Below, piece after piece: positions 1-12,300 of a stretch of 64,000 bases of DNA; the first letter of the stretch is position 1; the number at the start of each line of letters is the position of its first letter. Source of the stretch: Physcomitrium patens (taxonomy: Eukaryota > Streptophyta > Bryopsida > Funariales > Funariaceae); NCBI RefSeq assembly GCF_000002425.4, contig NC_037264.1, positions 14,510,808 through 14,574,807 of the forward strand, in the 5' to 3' direction. A program made the position numbers and the translations under genes. The notes under the pieces are model-generated. The model did not search any database and had not been told where the DNA came from. It saw nothing but the letters and a program-made list of their open reading frames with translations.

Positions 1-902
1 AGAAAAAAATGTAGCTTTGTAGTTATGGCACTCCACAAAGATATGACTTAATAGGCTATTTATATAACTTTCGATAATCATGTTAGAATGTACACGATCT
101 ATTATTTTAAAGCTTGATTGTTTTTCAGTATTGTCATGATTAAATTATATTTTTTAGTTTTTGATTTTAATTTTTATTCAATGATGCTCTTTGCAAGTGG
201 GCATTTCTTTGCAGTTTGTAGATAATTATAAGAGCCTCTAGTGCTCAGCAAAATCCTCTGCTGTACTTTCCCTTCATTAACCAAATGTGTAATGCAAATG
301 GAGTATTCAGGAGTGTTATTTCTATTTATTCTTAGCATAATCTCTAAAGATTAAAAATTAATATTAAATTCTTTATATTACAAAATGATTTTGGTGAAGT
401 TTATATTACTTAGCCAAATTAAGACTTTTGATTTTTGATCAAAAATCTATTTAATCCTAGCAGATTTAAAGATAAAATTCTTACAATATATTATATTCTT
501 TGGTTCGTGAATTCTTCAAAAATCTAATTATTTATTAAAAAAAAAAAATGTGCAGCTTCAATGCTAAGCATTGTAATTGTCATCTTCAGTATACAAAATT
601 CTAAAAACTTTGTATAGCTCAAAAGAATCTATCGCCACAATGAGAATATAGAATTTCAAAAATAAAATAAATTTTATGTAACAGTTATATTTTAAATATG
701 TAAATTTATCATAACATGAAAATTTATATGGAAATAAGCTCATTGTACAAATTAAGACATCATCTCTGAACTGTACTTCAGATATAAATATACATAGTCA
801 AATTTGAAGAAATCAATAGAAAACTAAAAACTAAAAAGTAAATTGTAATTTATAGATTGAAGAATCTTATAAACTCTATTTACATTGTAAAGAATTTGAG
901 AA
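1..902. other. AT-rich intergenic DNA
   Basis: AT-rich sequence with short homopolymer runs, including an A run near 537-548. No convincing open frame, RNA gene or mobile-element motif was seen. It ends at the 5-bp target site CATCA (903-907) that flanks gypsy element A. Confidence 0.6.
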
Positions 903-907
903 CATCA

Positions 908-1465
908 TGTTAAGGACATGAACATGATAAAAACAAATAAACAAGTGAGACTTCTCTCAAAGAAAGATGACAAAATAGAAATAACTTAATATGTATATTA
1001 AGAAAGAAATTGGAATGGCTATTACCAAAAGCCAAGAAAACTAGAGACCCTTCTAACTAGATTGGAAGCAAGAAACAAGCTGACAAGAGTGAAGAAGGCT
1101 TCACTCGTGTCTCTATATATACTATCTAAATATGGGCTATGTGGCGATGTTCTATTGGACCTCCAATATGTGTTGACTTTGTATGACACATGCCTTGACT
1201 TACAAGGCAAGTTTTTCTACGTGTGGGCCACATAGTTATCTTGGTCTTCAAGCTAACAACATGTGTGGCATATGGCCCACTTGTTGACCACGTTTCTAAT
1301 CCAAAAAGTCAATTAAAGACACCTATAAAGTCAAAGTAGCTTCTATAAAGCTTCTAGGAAGCTTCCATAGTAAATATTATAGAATTAATTTATTTTTATC
1401 TACTTTTATTTACTTCTACTTATTTATACATGTAATTACTGGCTTACATGCGTATATCCATGATA
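908..1465 (-). repeat. 3' LTR of gypsy element A
   Basis: A 558-bp LTR in minus orientation, beginning TATCATGG (a changed TGTCATGG) and ending CCTTAACA. It aligns along its length with the other three LTRs. The degenerate polypurine tract lies just inside at about 1466-1485. Its first 60 bases carry the same variants as the 5' LTR of element B, not those of its own 5' partner at 6737-7291. Confidence 0.88.
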
Positions 1466-1499
1466 TTACCACCGTTTCTAGGGACGAGTTCCACAAAGA

Positions 1500-1950
1500 G
1501 TGGTCATCATACGTTGAAGAAATCTATGATACAACGAATTATATTTGCCACATACTCTGCTCTTTGTTCTCTTCAAAGATGATTGATAGGGCCTCTCAAT
1601 CATTGGTAGTGTCTCATATCAGGGCGAGAAGACCACTCAATTATTTGATCATTGTTGAGGCCTTCATAACTTTCTTTGAATAAAATATTTGGAACACCGT
1701 CAAGACTTGTTCCTACCTCTAGTAAAATCACGAAACATCAGGAGTCCCTTTCAAGGTCCTGATATCAAACGTGTTGTATCTCGCCATCTATTCGAGGAAG
1801 AACATGTCGTTCTTGAAGATCTTCATCTCGATTGCATCGTCTTGAAGGTTGTGACAATTATAATATCTCATTTGGTAGATCAACAAATGAAGGCTCTTGA
1901 GTCAAATCCATTGGTTATTGGTTCTCCACCTCCTCATCGTCATAACTACA
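1500..1950 (-). pseudogene. Relic of extra 3' ORF in gypsy A
   Basis: Between the chromodomain and the 3' LTR, the minus strand is clearly homologous to the intact 140-codon frame at 12936-13358 in element B. Here it is broken by several in-frame stops. A 94-codon frame on the plus strand (1689-1973) is only the antisense shadow of this homology. Its presence in both copies shows the extra frame belonged to their common parent. No function is recognised. Confidence 0.65.
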
Positions 1951-2049
1951 AAGAAGTTATAAACAAGGATTGAAAGTAGAATGTTATCTTGCTTAGATTT
2001 TATTTATTTTATAAAGAAGGTTTTTATCTTGATTTTGATATATGTCGTC

Positions 2050-5000
2050 GATGAAAAGCCTCCACTACCTTTGTTGTATTTACAAGGTTCTTTACTGGCT
2101 CCCATGTGCATTCATTAATATCATATCCGAGTCAATGGACAAGATATTCTAATTTATTTTTGCACTGCCTTGAATCTAAGACTTCTTTTACTTCAAACTC
2201 TTCATTATTGTCTACTTTTATAGGAAGAAGTAGAGCTTGTCTTCTTCTTGGTATGTTCACTATCTTATATGGTTCAAGAAGAGACACGTGGAATACTGGA
2301 TGGATTTTTATTGACTCCGGTAGATATAAATAAGATGCAACTGGATTGATTTGTGCAGAAATAGAAAATGGTCCAAGCCTTCGATAGTCCAACTTATCAC
2401 AAGGACGAGTAGTCTTGATATTACATCAAAATAACCATATCTTATCACCCATGTAGAATAGTGATTGTTCTTTTCCATAGACATCCGCATTGATCTTTTG
2501 TTCTTGAGCTTCTTTTAACTGCCCCTTCATCGTTGCATGTAGCTTTGACAAAAGAATTACCAAATCTTTTGTAGCAGGATTATCAACTTTTGAAAAGTCA
2601 AAATTATCAAGTCGTGGATGATAACCATAATTGGCAAAGAAAGGTGTTTGTTTTATAGAAGAATGTACCGTATTATTGTAAGCAAACTCTTTCAATGACA
2701 AAAGAGTTGTCCAATCATTTTGTTGGTAATTAATGGTACATCTTAAATACTACTCCAAAATTGGATTGACACGCTCCATTTATCTATCAGTTTGAGGATG
2801 GAATGCCAAAGATAGTTTTATATCCACTTTTAGAATCTTGAAAAAAATTCGATAAAATCTTGATACAAATTGAGTTCCCATATGTGATATAATATCCTTC
2901 GATAATCCATAATAGCGATAGATATTGTCAAGAAAGAGCTTAGCTCTTTCTTCACCTCTGATAGATTTTGTACATGGTATAAAATGTGTCATCTTTATAA
3001 AATGATCTACTATCACAAATATAGAGTCATAAGAACGTGTGATTGGAAGATCCATGATGAAATCTATAGAAACATAAGACCATGGTTGTTCTAGAATGGG
3101 TAATGGCTAAAGAAGACCATAAGGTCGATGACGAGGAGTTTTTGATCTCGAGCAAACATCACAAGATTATACAAAATCTTTGACTGCTTTCCACATTTGT
3201 AGCCACCAAAAGTCCCTGGATATTAGTTCCAAAGTCTTATTGTATCCAAAATGTCCTACTGCTGGAAAGTCATGACGAGCTTGAAGAACACGTAATCGAG
3301 TTTTACCTTTTAGAACATATAGGCGTCCCTCGAAATATAGTAGATTGTTCTTGAATTCAAACTTGGAAGTATCATGAGACTTTGAAGGATTTTCTTTAAT
3401 ATCACAAATAAGAGGATCAGAAGACATACTTGACTGAACTTGCTTAATGAAAGTTGAATCAACAGTTAGTGTTGATTTCATTACTCGAAGATGAAGATAC
3501 TCTAACTTTTAGAGAATTATCCGTTATTGATCAAAAGCAGCATCTCCTTCTTTTGGTACAAGGTAAGATTGTCTAAAAAATGCATCTGATAAATCTTGTT
3601 GTTTTCTTAGTCGATAAGTGATCTTGAATTTGAATCTTGACAAAGACTTACTCCAACGGGCTTAGCAATGATTTAAAATACGTGCTGACATAAAATATTC
3701 AAGGTTCTTATAATCTGTATACACTGAGACTTGGCTAGAAGCACATTCTAAATAATGGCACCATTCTTGAAATAAATCCACAAATGCAAGAAGTTCTTTG
3801 TCGTGGATCTCGTAGTTGATCTCGGGTGCTGAAAATTTTTAAGAATGAAAAGCTATTGGATGAAGTTTACCATTTCTTTCCATTTGTGACAATATGGCAC
3901 TCAAAGCAAAGTCTGATGCATCTGTTTCCATAAAAAATGGCTTAGAAAAATCGACGCCATACAAGATTGGTACAAAAACAAAGGCTGTCTTTAAAGCTTC
4001 AAATGCTACTTTTGCTTCTTGATTCTATTGAAGTTTTTCTTTACAAGTCAAACGAATAAGTGGAGCTGCAACTTGAGAAAAGTCTTTGATGAAGATCCGA
4101 TAGTAGTTGGCAAATTCCAAAAAGCATTGGACATCTCTTATCATTTTTGGAATCTTCCAATCAATAATAATTTGAATTTTTTTAGGATCCATCATAAGTC
4201 CATCATTTGAAATAATGTATCCTAAGAAGTCGACTTGAATAGTGTAAAATACACACTTTTTTTTATATCGACATAGAGTCCCACATCTCTTAGTTTTTGT
4301 AATATACGATGAATATGAAGTTCATATTCTTTTATGTTCTTAAAATAGATTAAGATGTCGTCTAAGTAACAAACAATAAAATCATCTAAAAACTCATGAA
4401 AGACATCATTTATTAGATGTTGGAATGCTACTGGTGCATTTATAAGTCCAAAAGGCATGACATTATATTCAAAATATCCATACCTTGTTCAAAATACAAT
4501 CTTCTATTCATCTCCTTTTTTGATGCGTATCAGATTGTATGCTCTTTGTAGATCTATTTTTGTATAGATCTTAGCTTGATTCAACTAATCAAGGAGTCCA
4601 GATATCAAAGGTAGCAAGTACTTGTTTTTGATAGTAATTTTGTTGAGTCCTCAATAATCAACACACATCTGCAATGATCCGTCTTTTTTCTTCACAAATA
4701 AAATTGGAACTCCTGCTAGAGATTTGGAATAGTGTATGAAGTTCTTAGCCAAATTCTCTTCAATATACTTCTTGAGTTCAGCCAAATCATTTTGAGATAA
4801 ATTGTAGATTGGTCCAAATGATGGCTGTGCTCCTTCTTAAAGGTCAATTGAGGAGTCACAAAAATGATGTTTTGGAAGAGTGTCCGCATTCTTCTTCTCA
4901 AATACATCTTGAAAATCTTGATATTTGCTTGGAATGCCACTTGAAGTCTTTCCACTAGTAGCAACAAGTGTGGCATAAATGACATAAGGTGATCCTTCTT

Positions 5001-5560
5001 TTGCAGCATGTAAGAAAGCTCTTGCACCTACAAATATAAGTTTAATTATACTACACTTATGACTTTCTACTTAATTAATTATACTCTTAGTTATACTTTC
5101 AAAAAAGTCAAGACTACGAGAAGTTCAATTTATTTTAGGATTATATTTTTTTAGCCATGATAAATCTAAAATGATTGGATTAGAGGGAGATCTAATGATA
5201 TTAAACACTACAAAGCTATTATGACCATTGATTATTACTTCTATAGGAATGGTTTCATGAGTAATATCTCCAAAAGGCAATGGACGACCATCTATGACTT
5301 CTACATGAACAGCTTTAGTTTTCTTCACTAAAATTATGCTATGTCTTTTAGTAAATTCTTCATCTAAGAAACATGCTGAGGCTCATGAATCTAGAAAGGC
5401 CGAGGCTTTGTTATGTTTAGGTTGTAGAATAATATTTATTGTAAAACATGAAGAGGATTCTGAGGAGAGGATAGGACCTTCACTAGGTGTTGTACAAGGT
5501 TCCAGCCCCATGATTCCTATTGTAGCTAGACAAATTTGTTTTTTGATATGCTATCTATTT
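2050..5560 (-). pseudogene. Decayed pol of gypsy A (PR-RT-RH-IN-chromodomain)
   Basis: The minus strand encodes fragments of a gypsy polyprotein. The protease region lies near 5125-5400, with the DSGA active-site motif interrupted by TGA at 5383-5385. An RT fragment at 4222-4458 includes CYLDDILIY, the YLDD-type catalytic motif. RNase H follows at about 3500-4000. A zinc-binding integrase N-terminus lies at 3167-3481, and the integrase core is split between 2780-3055 and 2426-2701. A chromodomain at about 2060-2160 ends in a TWEPVKNL...VVEAFH stretch. The coding potential is broken into at least eight frames, so no functional enzyme is expected. Outside the gag-proximal part it differs from element B at roughly one residue in five to eight. 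Confidence 0.88.
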
Positions 5561-5569
5561 TGATCGCCA

Positions 5570-6530
5570 TACTCCTCATTTTATGGTTGCGTTGCTTTTT
5601 TGGGCAATATTGAGTAGTGTGCTTAGGTTCTTGATAATATAAGCATAATCCTTCTTGGTGACGATGAATCTTTTCTTACTTAGTAAGAACTTTGAAACGT
5701 ACTACATTAATTTGCATATCATCTACTTTCGAATGTATGTGTTGAAGAGATGTTGGTGTTGCCATTGAATTATAGTAACGTTGAGGTCCACTTCTATGGT
5801 TCTCAGATTGGAATTCAAAAAGGCAATTGTCATACTTCATAGCAAAGTCAATTGTTTGACTCAATGTTTGAGGATCAAGTAAGTTGAGCATTAATTTTTT
5901 TATCTCATATTGTAATCCATAGAAAAATTGGCTAATAAGTGCACCATCATCCTACTTGATATCAGTTGCAAGTTGTCAAAATTGTGAAGCATACAATGTT
6001 ACAGATCAATTGCCTTGTCACAAAATATAGATCTTATTAGTTGCAACATGAATTGAATCATGTTCTCCATACATGGATCAAAAGTCCACTAAAAAAGCCT
6101 TTAGATTATCCAATATTGGATCTCTTCGTTCAAGAAAAGATGAAAACCACGATAATGTTGAACCTGAAAGAAGCATACCAATGAATCTAACTTAAGAACT
6201 TAGAGTTGAATAGCTTTGGAGTTGAAGTTCAATCACAAGTTGTACTTGATTGATAAATCCTCTAAACTTTGATCTGGTACCATCAAACTTCTCAGATAGG
6301 ATAATTCTTGGTTCTTTAATACTGGAAGGGTGTTCTACTATTGGAAAAGGGACATGATTTGGTGCAGATGTTGAAGCAGCTCCAATCATTTCTATATCTT
6401 TACTTCTTGTTAATCTTGTTGTTCCTTGTGGTGGTAAATTGAGTTGATGCATTGTAAGCATTAACTCCTTCAATTGCTCTTGCATTTGTGCCATTGCATT
6501 CTTTATTTAAGCAAGTTCTATCATGATTAT
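5570..6530 (-). pseudogene. Decayed gag of gypsy A
   Basis: The minus strand carries two gag blocks: 6192-6494 (N-terminal, MAQMQEQLKEL...) and 5676-5891 (C-terminal). They are followed by a degenerate zinc knuckle, about 5620-5660, in which the second Cys is Tyr. The same two blocks occur in element B at 8342-8674 and 8975-9190 with only a few residue differences. They also share internal stops, such as the stop after the PSS/LSS end of the first block. Sharing dead-end mutations implies that this part was copied after the reading frame had already decayed. Confidence 0.85.
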
Positions 6531-6704
6531 ACTTAAAAAAGAAAAGATGTCTAATATCGCTCAAGACAAATAGAAGAGAGGACTTGAGAAGAAAGAAAAT
6601 ACTAAGGACAATATCAATTTAGAAGAGGGTAATCTGTAACTTCTAATATGCTTATGTCTTATCATGAGAAATAGATAATCCACTCTTAATCAAGATTAGA
6701 GAAA

Positions 6705-6714
6705 GCTCTGATAT
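6705..6714 (-). other. Possible primer-binding site, gypsy A
   Basis: On the minus strand this reads ATATCAGAGC, close to the TGGTATCAGAGC complementary to the initiator methionine tRNA 3' end used by many plant LTR elements. It lies about 22 bases inside the LTR edge, further than usual, and the first two bases differ. Element B has the same sequence at 8152-8161. Confidence 0.4.
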
Positions 6715-6736
6715 TGTAAGTGTACTCTTATCAATC

Positions 6737-7291
6737 TATCAAGGACAAGAACATGATAAAAATAAATAAATAAGTGAGACTTCTCTTAAAGAAAGTTGAA
6801 AAAATAGAAATAACTTGATATGTATATTAAGAAAGAAACTTGAATGGCTATTGTCAAAAGCCAAGAAAACTAAAAACCCTTGAAACTAGACTAGAAACAA
6901 GAAAGGAATTGACAAGAGTGAAGAAAGCTTCATTCTTGTCTCTATATATACTATCTAACTAGGGGCTACGTGGTGATGTTCTATTGGACCTCCAATATGT
7001 GTTGACTTTGTATGACACATGCCTTGACTTACAAGGCAGGATTTTCTACGTGTGAGCCATATCGTTAGCTTGATCTTCAAGCTAACAACATGTGTAGCAC
7101 ATGGCCATGTTGACCACGTTTCTAATCCAAAAAGTCATATATAGACACCTATAAAGTCAAAGCAGCATCTATGCGACTTTTAGAAAGCTTCTTTGGTAAA
7201 TATTATAGAATTAACTTACTTTTATCTACTTTTACTTACTTCTACCTATTTCTATATGTAATTATTAGCTTACATGATTATGGCCATGACA
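6737..7291 (-). repeat. 5' LTR of gypsy element A
   Basis: A 555-bp LTR in minus orientation, from TGTCATGG (at 7291) to CCTTGATA (at 6737). Beyond about 60 bases from its outer edge it is nearly identical to the 5' LTR of element B (7575-8129) and clearly different from its own 3' LTR. Its outer 60 bases instead carry the CCATAATCAT and AAGCTAA variants of the 3' LTR of element B. Confidence 0.9.
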
Positions 7292-7574
7292 CATACTCAA
7301 GCTTATTTTCCTAACACATGAATGGAGTTTGACTGATTATATTATCATAGAGTTGATGAACGTTTTAGTGCGAATGAAATATTAAACGTGAGATATTTTG
7401 TGATTAATGCCAGCACATTAGTTTCACAATTTTGTAGAATATGTTGAATTTTAAAAAAAATATTTCTAATTGAAACCATGTGGAGAAGTGGGAGGTAACC
7501 TAAATGAAAAAATAAATGAAAAAATAAAATGAATCAAAGATCACTTGAAAATGAGAAAGAAAAAATAGATGATG
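7292..7574. other. Spacer between head-to-head gypsy elements
   Basis: A 283-bp AT-rich segment with no gene seen. Its edges are target sites: CATAC at 7292-7296 and TGATG at 7570-7574. Each is the reverse complement of the distal flank of the opposite element. The spacer therefore appears to be inverted relative to its orientation when the two elements first inserted. Confidence 0.8.
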
Positions 7575-8129
7575 TGTCATGGACATACACATGTAAGCCA
7601 ATTATTACATGTATAAATAAGTAGAAGTAAGTAAAAGTAGATAAAAGTAAGTTAATTCTATAATATTTATTAAAGAAGCTTTCTAAAAGCCACATAGATG
7701 CTGCTTTGACTTTATAGGTGTCTATATATGACTTTTTGGATTAGAAACGTGGTCAACATGGCCATGTGCTACACATGTTGTTAGCTTGAAGACCAAGGTA
7801 ACGATATGGCTCACACGTAGAAAATCCTGCCTTGTAAGTCAAGGCATGTGTCATACAAAGTCAACACATATTGGAGGTCCAATAGAACATCACCACGTAG
7901 CCTCTAGTTAGATAGTATATATAGAGACAAGAATGAAGCTTTCTTCACTCTTGTCAATTCCTTTCTTGTTTCTAGTCTAGTTTCAAGGGTTTTTAGTTTT
8001 CTTGGCTTTTGACAATAGCCATTCAAGTTTCTTTCTTAATATACATATCAAGTTATTTCTATTTTTTCAACTTTCTTTAAGAGAAGTCTCACTTATTTAT
8101 TTATTTTTATCATGTTCTTGTCCTTGATA
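7575..8129 (+). repeat. 5' LTR of gypsy element B
   Basis: A 555-bp LTR from TGTCATGG to CCTTGATA. Most of it is a near-perfect inverted copy of 6737-7291. Its outer 60 bases instead carry the variants of the 3' LTR of element A (for example ACATGTATAAATAAG). It should contain the promoter; a TATATATA box-like stretch lies near 7916-7923. Confidence 0.9.
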
Positions 8130-8151
8130 GATTGATAAGAGTACACTTACA

Positions 8152-8161
8152 ATATCAGAGC
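8152..8161 (+). other. Possible primer-binding site, gypsy B
   Basis: ATATCAGAGC resembles the initiator-methionine-tRNA primer site TGGTATCAGAGC but lies 22 bases downstream of the LTR edge. It is identical to the site in element A. Confidence 0.4.
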
Positions 8162-8341
8162 TTTCTCTAATCTTGATTAAGAGTGGATTATCTATTTCTC
8201 ATGATAAGACATAAGCATATTAGAAGTTACAGATTACCCTCTTCTAAATTGATATTGTCCTTAGTATTTTCTTTCTTCTCAAGTCCTCTCTTCTATTTGT
8301 CTTGAGCGATATTAGACATCTTTTCTTTTTTAAGTATAATC

Positions 8342-9340
8342 ATGATAGAACTTGCTAAAATAAAGAATGCAATGGCACAAATGCAAGAGCAATTGAAGGA
8401 GTTAATGCTTACAATGCATCAACTCAATTTACCACCACAAGGAACAACAAGATTAACAAGAAGTAAAGATATAGAAATGATTGGAGCTGCTTCAACATCT
8501 GCACCAAATCATGTCCCTTTTCCAATAGTAGAACACCCTTCCAGTATTAAAGAACCAAGAATTATCCTATCTGAGGAGTTTGATGGTACCAGATCAAAGT
8601 TTAGAGGATTTATCAATCAAGTACAACTTGTGATTGAACTTCAACTCCAAAGCTATTCAACTCCAAGTTCTTAAGTTAGATTCATTGGTATGCTTCTTTC
8701 AGGTTCAACATTATCGTGGTTTTCATCTTTTCTTGAACGAAGAGATCCAATATTGGATAATCTAAAGGCTTTTTTGGTGGACTTTTGATCCATGTATGGA
8801 GAACATCATTCAATTCATGTTGCAACTAATAAGATCTATATTTTGTGACAAGGCAATTGATCTGTAACATTGTATGCTTCACAATTTTGACAACTTGCAA
8901 CTGATATCAAGTAGGATGATGGTGCACTTATTAGCCAATTTTTCTATGGATTACAATATGAGATAAAAAAATTAATGCTCAACTTACTTGATCCTCAAAC
9001 ATTGAGTCAAACAATTGACTTTGCTGTGAAGTATGACAATTGTCTTTTTGAATTCCAATCTGAGAACCATAGAAGTGGACCTCAATGTTACTATAATTCA
9101 ATGGCAACACCAACATCTCTTCAACACATACATTTGAAAGTAGATGATATGCAAATTGATGCAGTACGTTTCAAAGTTCTTATTAAGTAAGAAAAGACTC
9201 ATCATCGTCAAGAAGGATTATGTTTATATTATGGAGAACCAAAGCACACTACTCAATATTGTCCAAAAAAACGATGCAATCACAAAATGAGGAGTATGGC
9301 TGTGAAAGAAGATAATATGTCAGAAAACGAGTTTGTCTAG
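8342..9340 (+). pseudogene. Decayed gag of gypsy B
   Basis: Two gag blocks survive: 8342-8674 (110 codons) and 8975-9190 (71 codons), separated by stops and frame changes. A degenerate CCHC zinc knuckle follows at about 9215-9275, with the second Cys read as Tyr (CLYYGEPKHTTQYC). Gag would package the element RNA. The blocks match those of element A almost exactly, including the interrupting stops. Confidence 0.85.
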
Positions 9341-9399
9341 CTACAATAGGGACCATGCGGCTGGAACCTTGCACAACTTCTAGTAAAGGTCCTATTCTA

Positions 9400-12300
9400 T
9401 CCTCGGAGCCCTCTCCTTGTTTTACATTAAATGTTATTTTAGGACCTAAACATTACAAAGTCTCTGCCTTATTAGATTCATGAGCCTCAGCGTGTTTTTT
9501 AGATGAAGAATTTACTAAAAGACATAGCATATCTTTAGTAAAGAAAACTAAACTTGTTCATGTAGAAGTCATAGATGGTCGTCCATTGTCTTCTAGAGAT
9601 ATTACTCATGAAACCCTTCCTATAGAAGTAATAATAAATGGTCATAATAGCTTTGTAGTATTAAATATCATTAGATCTCTCTCTAATCCAGTCATTTTAG
9701 ATTTATCGTGGTTAGAAAAATACAACCCTAAAATAGATTGGATTTCCCGAACTCTTAATTTCTCTAAAAGTATAACTAACAGTGTAGTTAAGCAAGTAGA
9801 GAGTCATAAGTCCAGTTCAATTAAACCCGAATTTATAGGAGCAAAAGCTTTCTTGCATGCTGCTATGAAAGAATCACCATACATTATTTATGCTACACCC
9901 GTTTCTACTAGTGAAAAGACTTCAAGTGGCATTCGAAGCCAATATCAAGAATTTCAAGATATATTTGAAAAAAAGAATGCGGATACACTCTCGGAACATC
10001 GTCCCTATGATTGCTCAATTGACCTTCAAGAAGGAGCACAACCGCCATTCAGACCAATCTATAGTTTATCACAAAATGAGTTGGCTGAACTCAAGGAGTA
10101 TATTGAAGAAAATCTAGCCAAGAATTTCATACGCCACTCTAAATCTCCGACAGGAGCTCCAATTCTAATTGTGAAAAAAAAAGATGGATCATTGCGGATG
10201 TGTGTTGATTATCGAGGACTCAACAAGATTACCATCAAAAATAGGTATCCACTACCTTTAATGTCCGGACTTCTTGATCAGCTGAATCAAGCTAAGATCT
10301 ATACAAAAATAGATCTTCGGAGAGCATATAATCTAGTACGCATCAAAGAAGGAGATGAATGGAAGACTGCATTTCGAACTAAGTATGGACATTTTGAATA
10401 CAACGTCATGCCTTTTAGACTTACAAATTCACCAGCAGCTTTTCAACATCTAATGAATGATGTTTTTGAAGAGTTTTTGGACGATTTTGTGGTATGTTAT
10501 CTAGACGACATCTTGATCTATTCTAAGAATCCAAAAGAACATGAACTTCATGTTCATCATGTGTTACAAAAATTAAGAGATGCAGGACTCTATGCCAAGA
10601 TAGAAAAGTGTGTATTCCACACTACTCAAGTCGATTTCTTAGGTTACATCATTTCAAATGATGGACTTATGATGGATCCTAAGAAAGTTCAAACTATTAT
10701 AGATTAGAAGATTCCAAAAACGGTAAGAGATGTCCAATGTTTTTTGGGATTTGCCAACTACTATCGGATCTTTATCAAAGACTTCTCTTGAATTGCAGCT
10801 CCACTTACACGTTTGACTTGTAAAGACAAACTCCAATGGAATCAAGAAGCAGAAGTTGCTTTTAACTCTTTGAAGACAACATTTGTTTCTGCACCAATCT
10901 TGTATCGTGTTGATTTTTCCAAAGCATTCTTTATGGAAACAGATGCATTGGATTTTGCTCTGGGTGTGGTTTTATTACAAATAGGAACAGATGATAAACT
11001 TCATTCAGTAGCCTTTCATTCAAAAAATTTTCAGCAGCAGAAATCAATTATGAGATCCATGACAAAGAACTTCTTGTAATTGTGGATTCTTTTCAAGAAT
11101 AGCATCATTATCTAGAAGGCGCTTCTAGTCCAGTCACCGTGTATACGGATCACAAGAATCGCGAATATTTTATGTCAACACGCGTATTAAATCGTCGCCA
11201 AGCTCGTTGGAGCATGTCTTTATCAAGATTCGAGTTCATCATCACTTATCGGCCAGGAAAACAACAAGGTTTATCCGTTGCGTTGTCTAGACGTTCTTAT
11301 CTTGCACCAAAAGAAGGAGATGCAGCTTTTGAGCAACAAAGAACGGTTCTCTTGAAGTCGGAACAATTTCATCTTCGAGCAAAAAAATCAACATTGGCTG
11401 TTGATTTAACTTTCCTTAAGCAAGTCTAGTTAAGTATGTCTTCAAACCCTCTTGTTCATGATATCAAGAATAATTCTTCAAAATCTCATGATCCATCTAA
11501 ATTTGAATTCAAGAACAATATACTCTATTTTGAAGGATCCTATATATTCCAGAAAGAGAAGCACGTTTATGTGTTCTTCAAGCTCGTCACGACTTCCCAG
11601 CAGCATGACATTTCAGACATAATAAGACTTTGGAGCTGATATCTAGGGATTTTTGGTGGCCTCAAATCTGAAAGGCAGTTAAAGATTTTGTACAATCATG
11701 TGATGTTTGCTCAAGATCAAAAACTCCTCGTCATCGATCTTTTGGACTTCTTCAGCCATTACCCATTCCAGAACAACCATGGTCTTCTGTTTCTATGGAC
11801 TTCATCACGGATCTTCCAATCTCAGGTTCTTATGACTCTATATTCATGATAGTAGATCGTTTTACCAAGATGGCACATTTTGTACCATGTACAAAATCTA
11901 TCACAGGTGAAGAAATAGCTAAACTCTTTCTTGACAATATCTATCGCTATCATGGATTACCCAAAGAAATTATATCAGATAGGAGAACTCAATTTGTATC
12001 AAGATTTTGGCGGACTCTTTTCAAGATTCTTAAAGTGGATATAAAACTATCTTCGACATTCCATCCTCAAATTGATGGACAAACGGAGCGTGTTAATCAA
12101 ATTTTAGAGCAATATTTAAGATGTACCATTAATTACCAACAAGATGATTGGACAACTCTTTTGCCATTAGCAGAGTTTGCTTACAATAACACGGTACACT
12201 CTTCTACAAAACAAACACCTTTCTTTACTAATTATGGTTATCATCCACGACTTGATACTTTTGACTTTTTAAAAATTGATAATCTTGCTACGAAAGATTT

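Larger units (their letters stand above)
908..7291 (-). mobile_element. Ty3/gypsy chromodomain retrotransposon A
   Basis: A 6384-bp LTR retrotransposon read on the minus strand. The LTRs lie at 908-1465 (3') and 6737-7291 (5'). Reading leftward from the 5' LTR the order is gag, aspartic protease, reverse transcriptase, RNase H, integrase, chromodomain, relic of an extra 3' reading frame, 3' LTR. Having RT before integrase defines Ty3/gypsy, and the chromodomain places it among the chromoviruses. Many stops and frameshifts make it non-autonomous. The flanking 5-bp sites do not match each other (CATCA left, CATAC right). They match those of element B in reverse complement, so the inner edge has been exchanged with B. 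Confidence 0.93.

Noticed and set aside
1689-1973. 94-codon plus-strand frame as a gene
   Set aside because: It is the antisense of the decayed extra ORF of element A; the corresponding antisense frame exists in B (12892-13176).
7292-7296. Treating CATCA and CATAC as a mutated target-site duplication of element A
   Set aside because: Both sites find perfect 5-of-5 reverse-complement partners at element B, and the LTR-edge variants follow the same pairing, so exchange explains them better than mutation.
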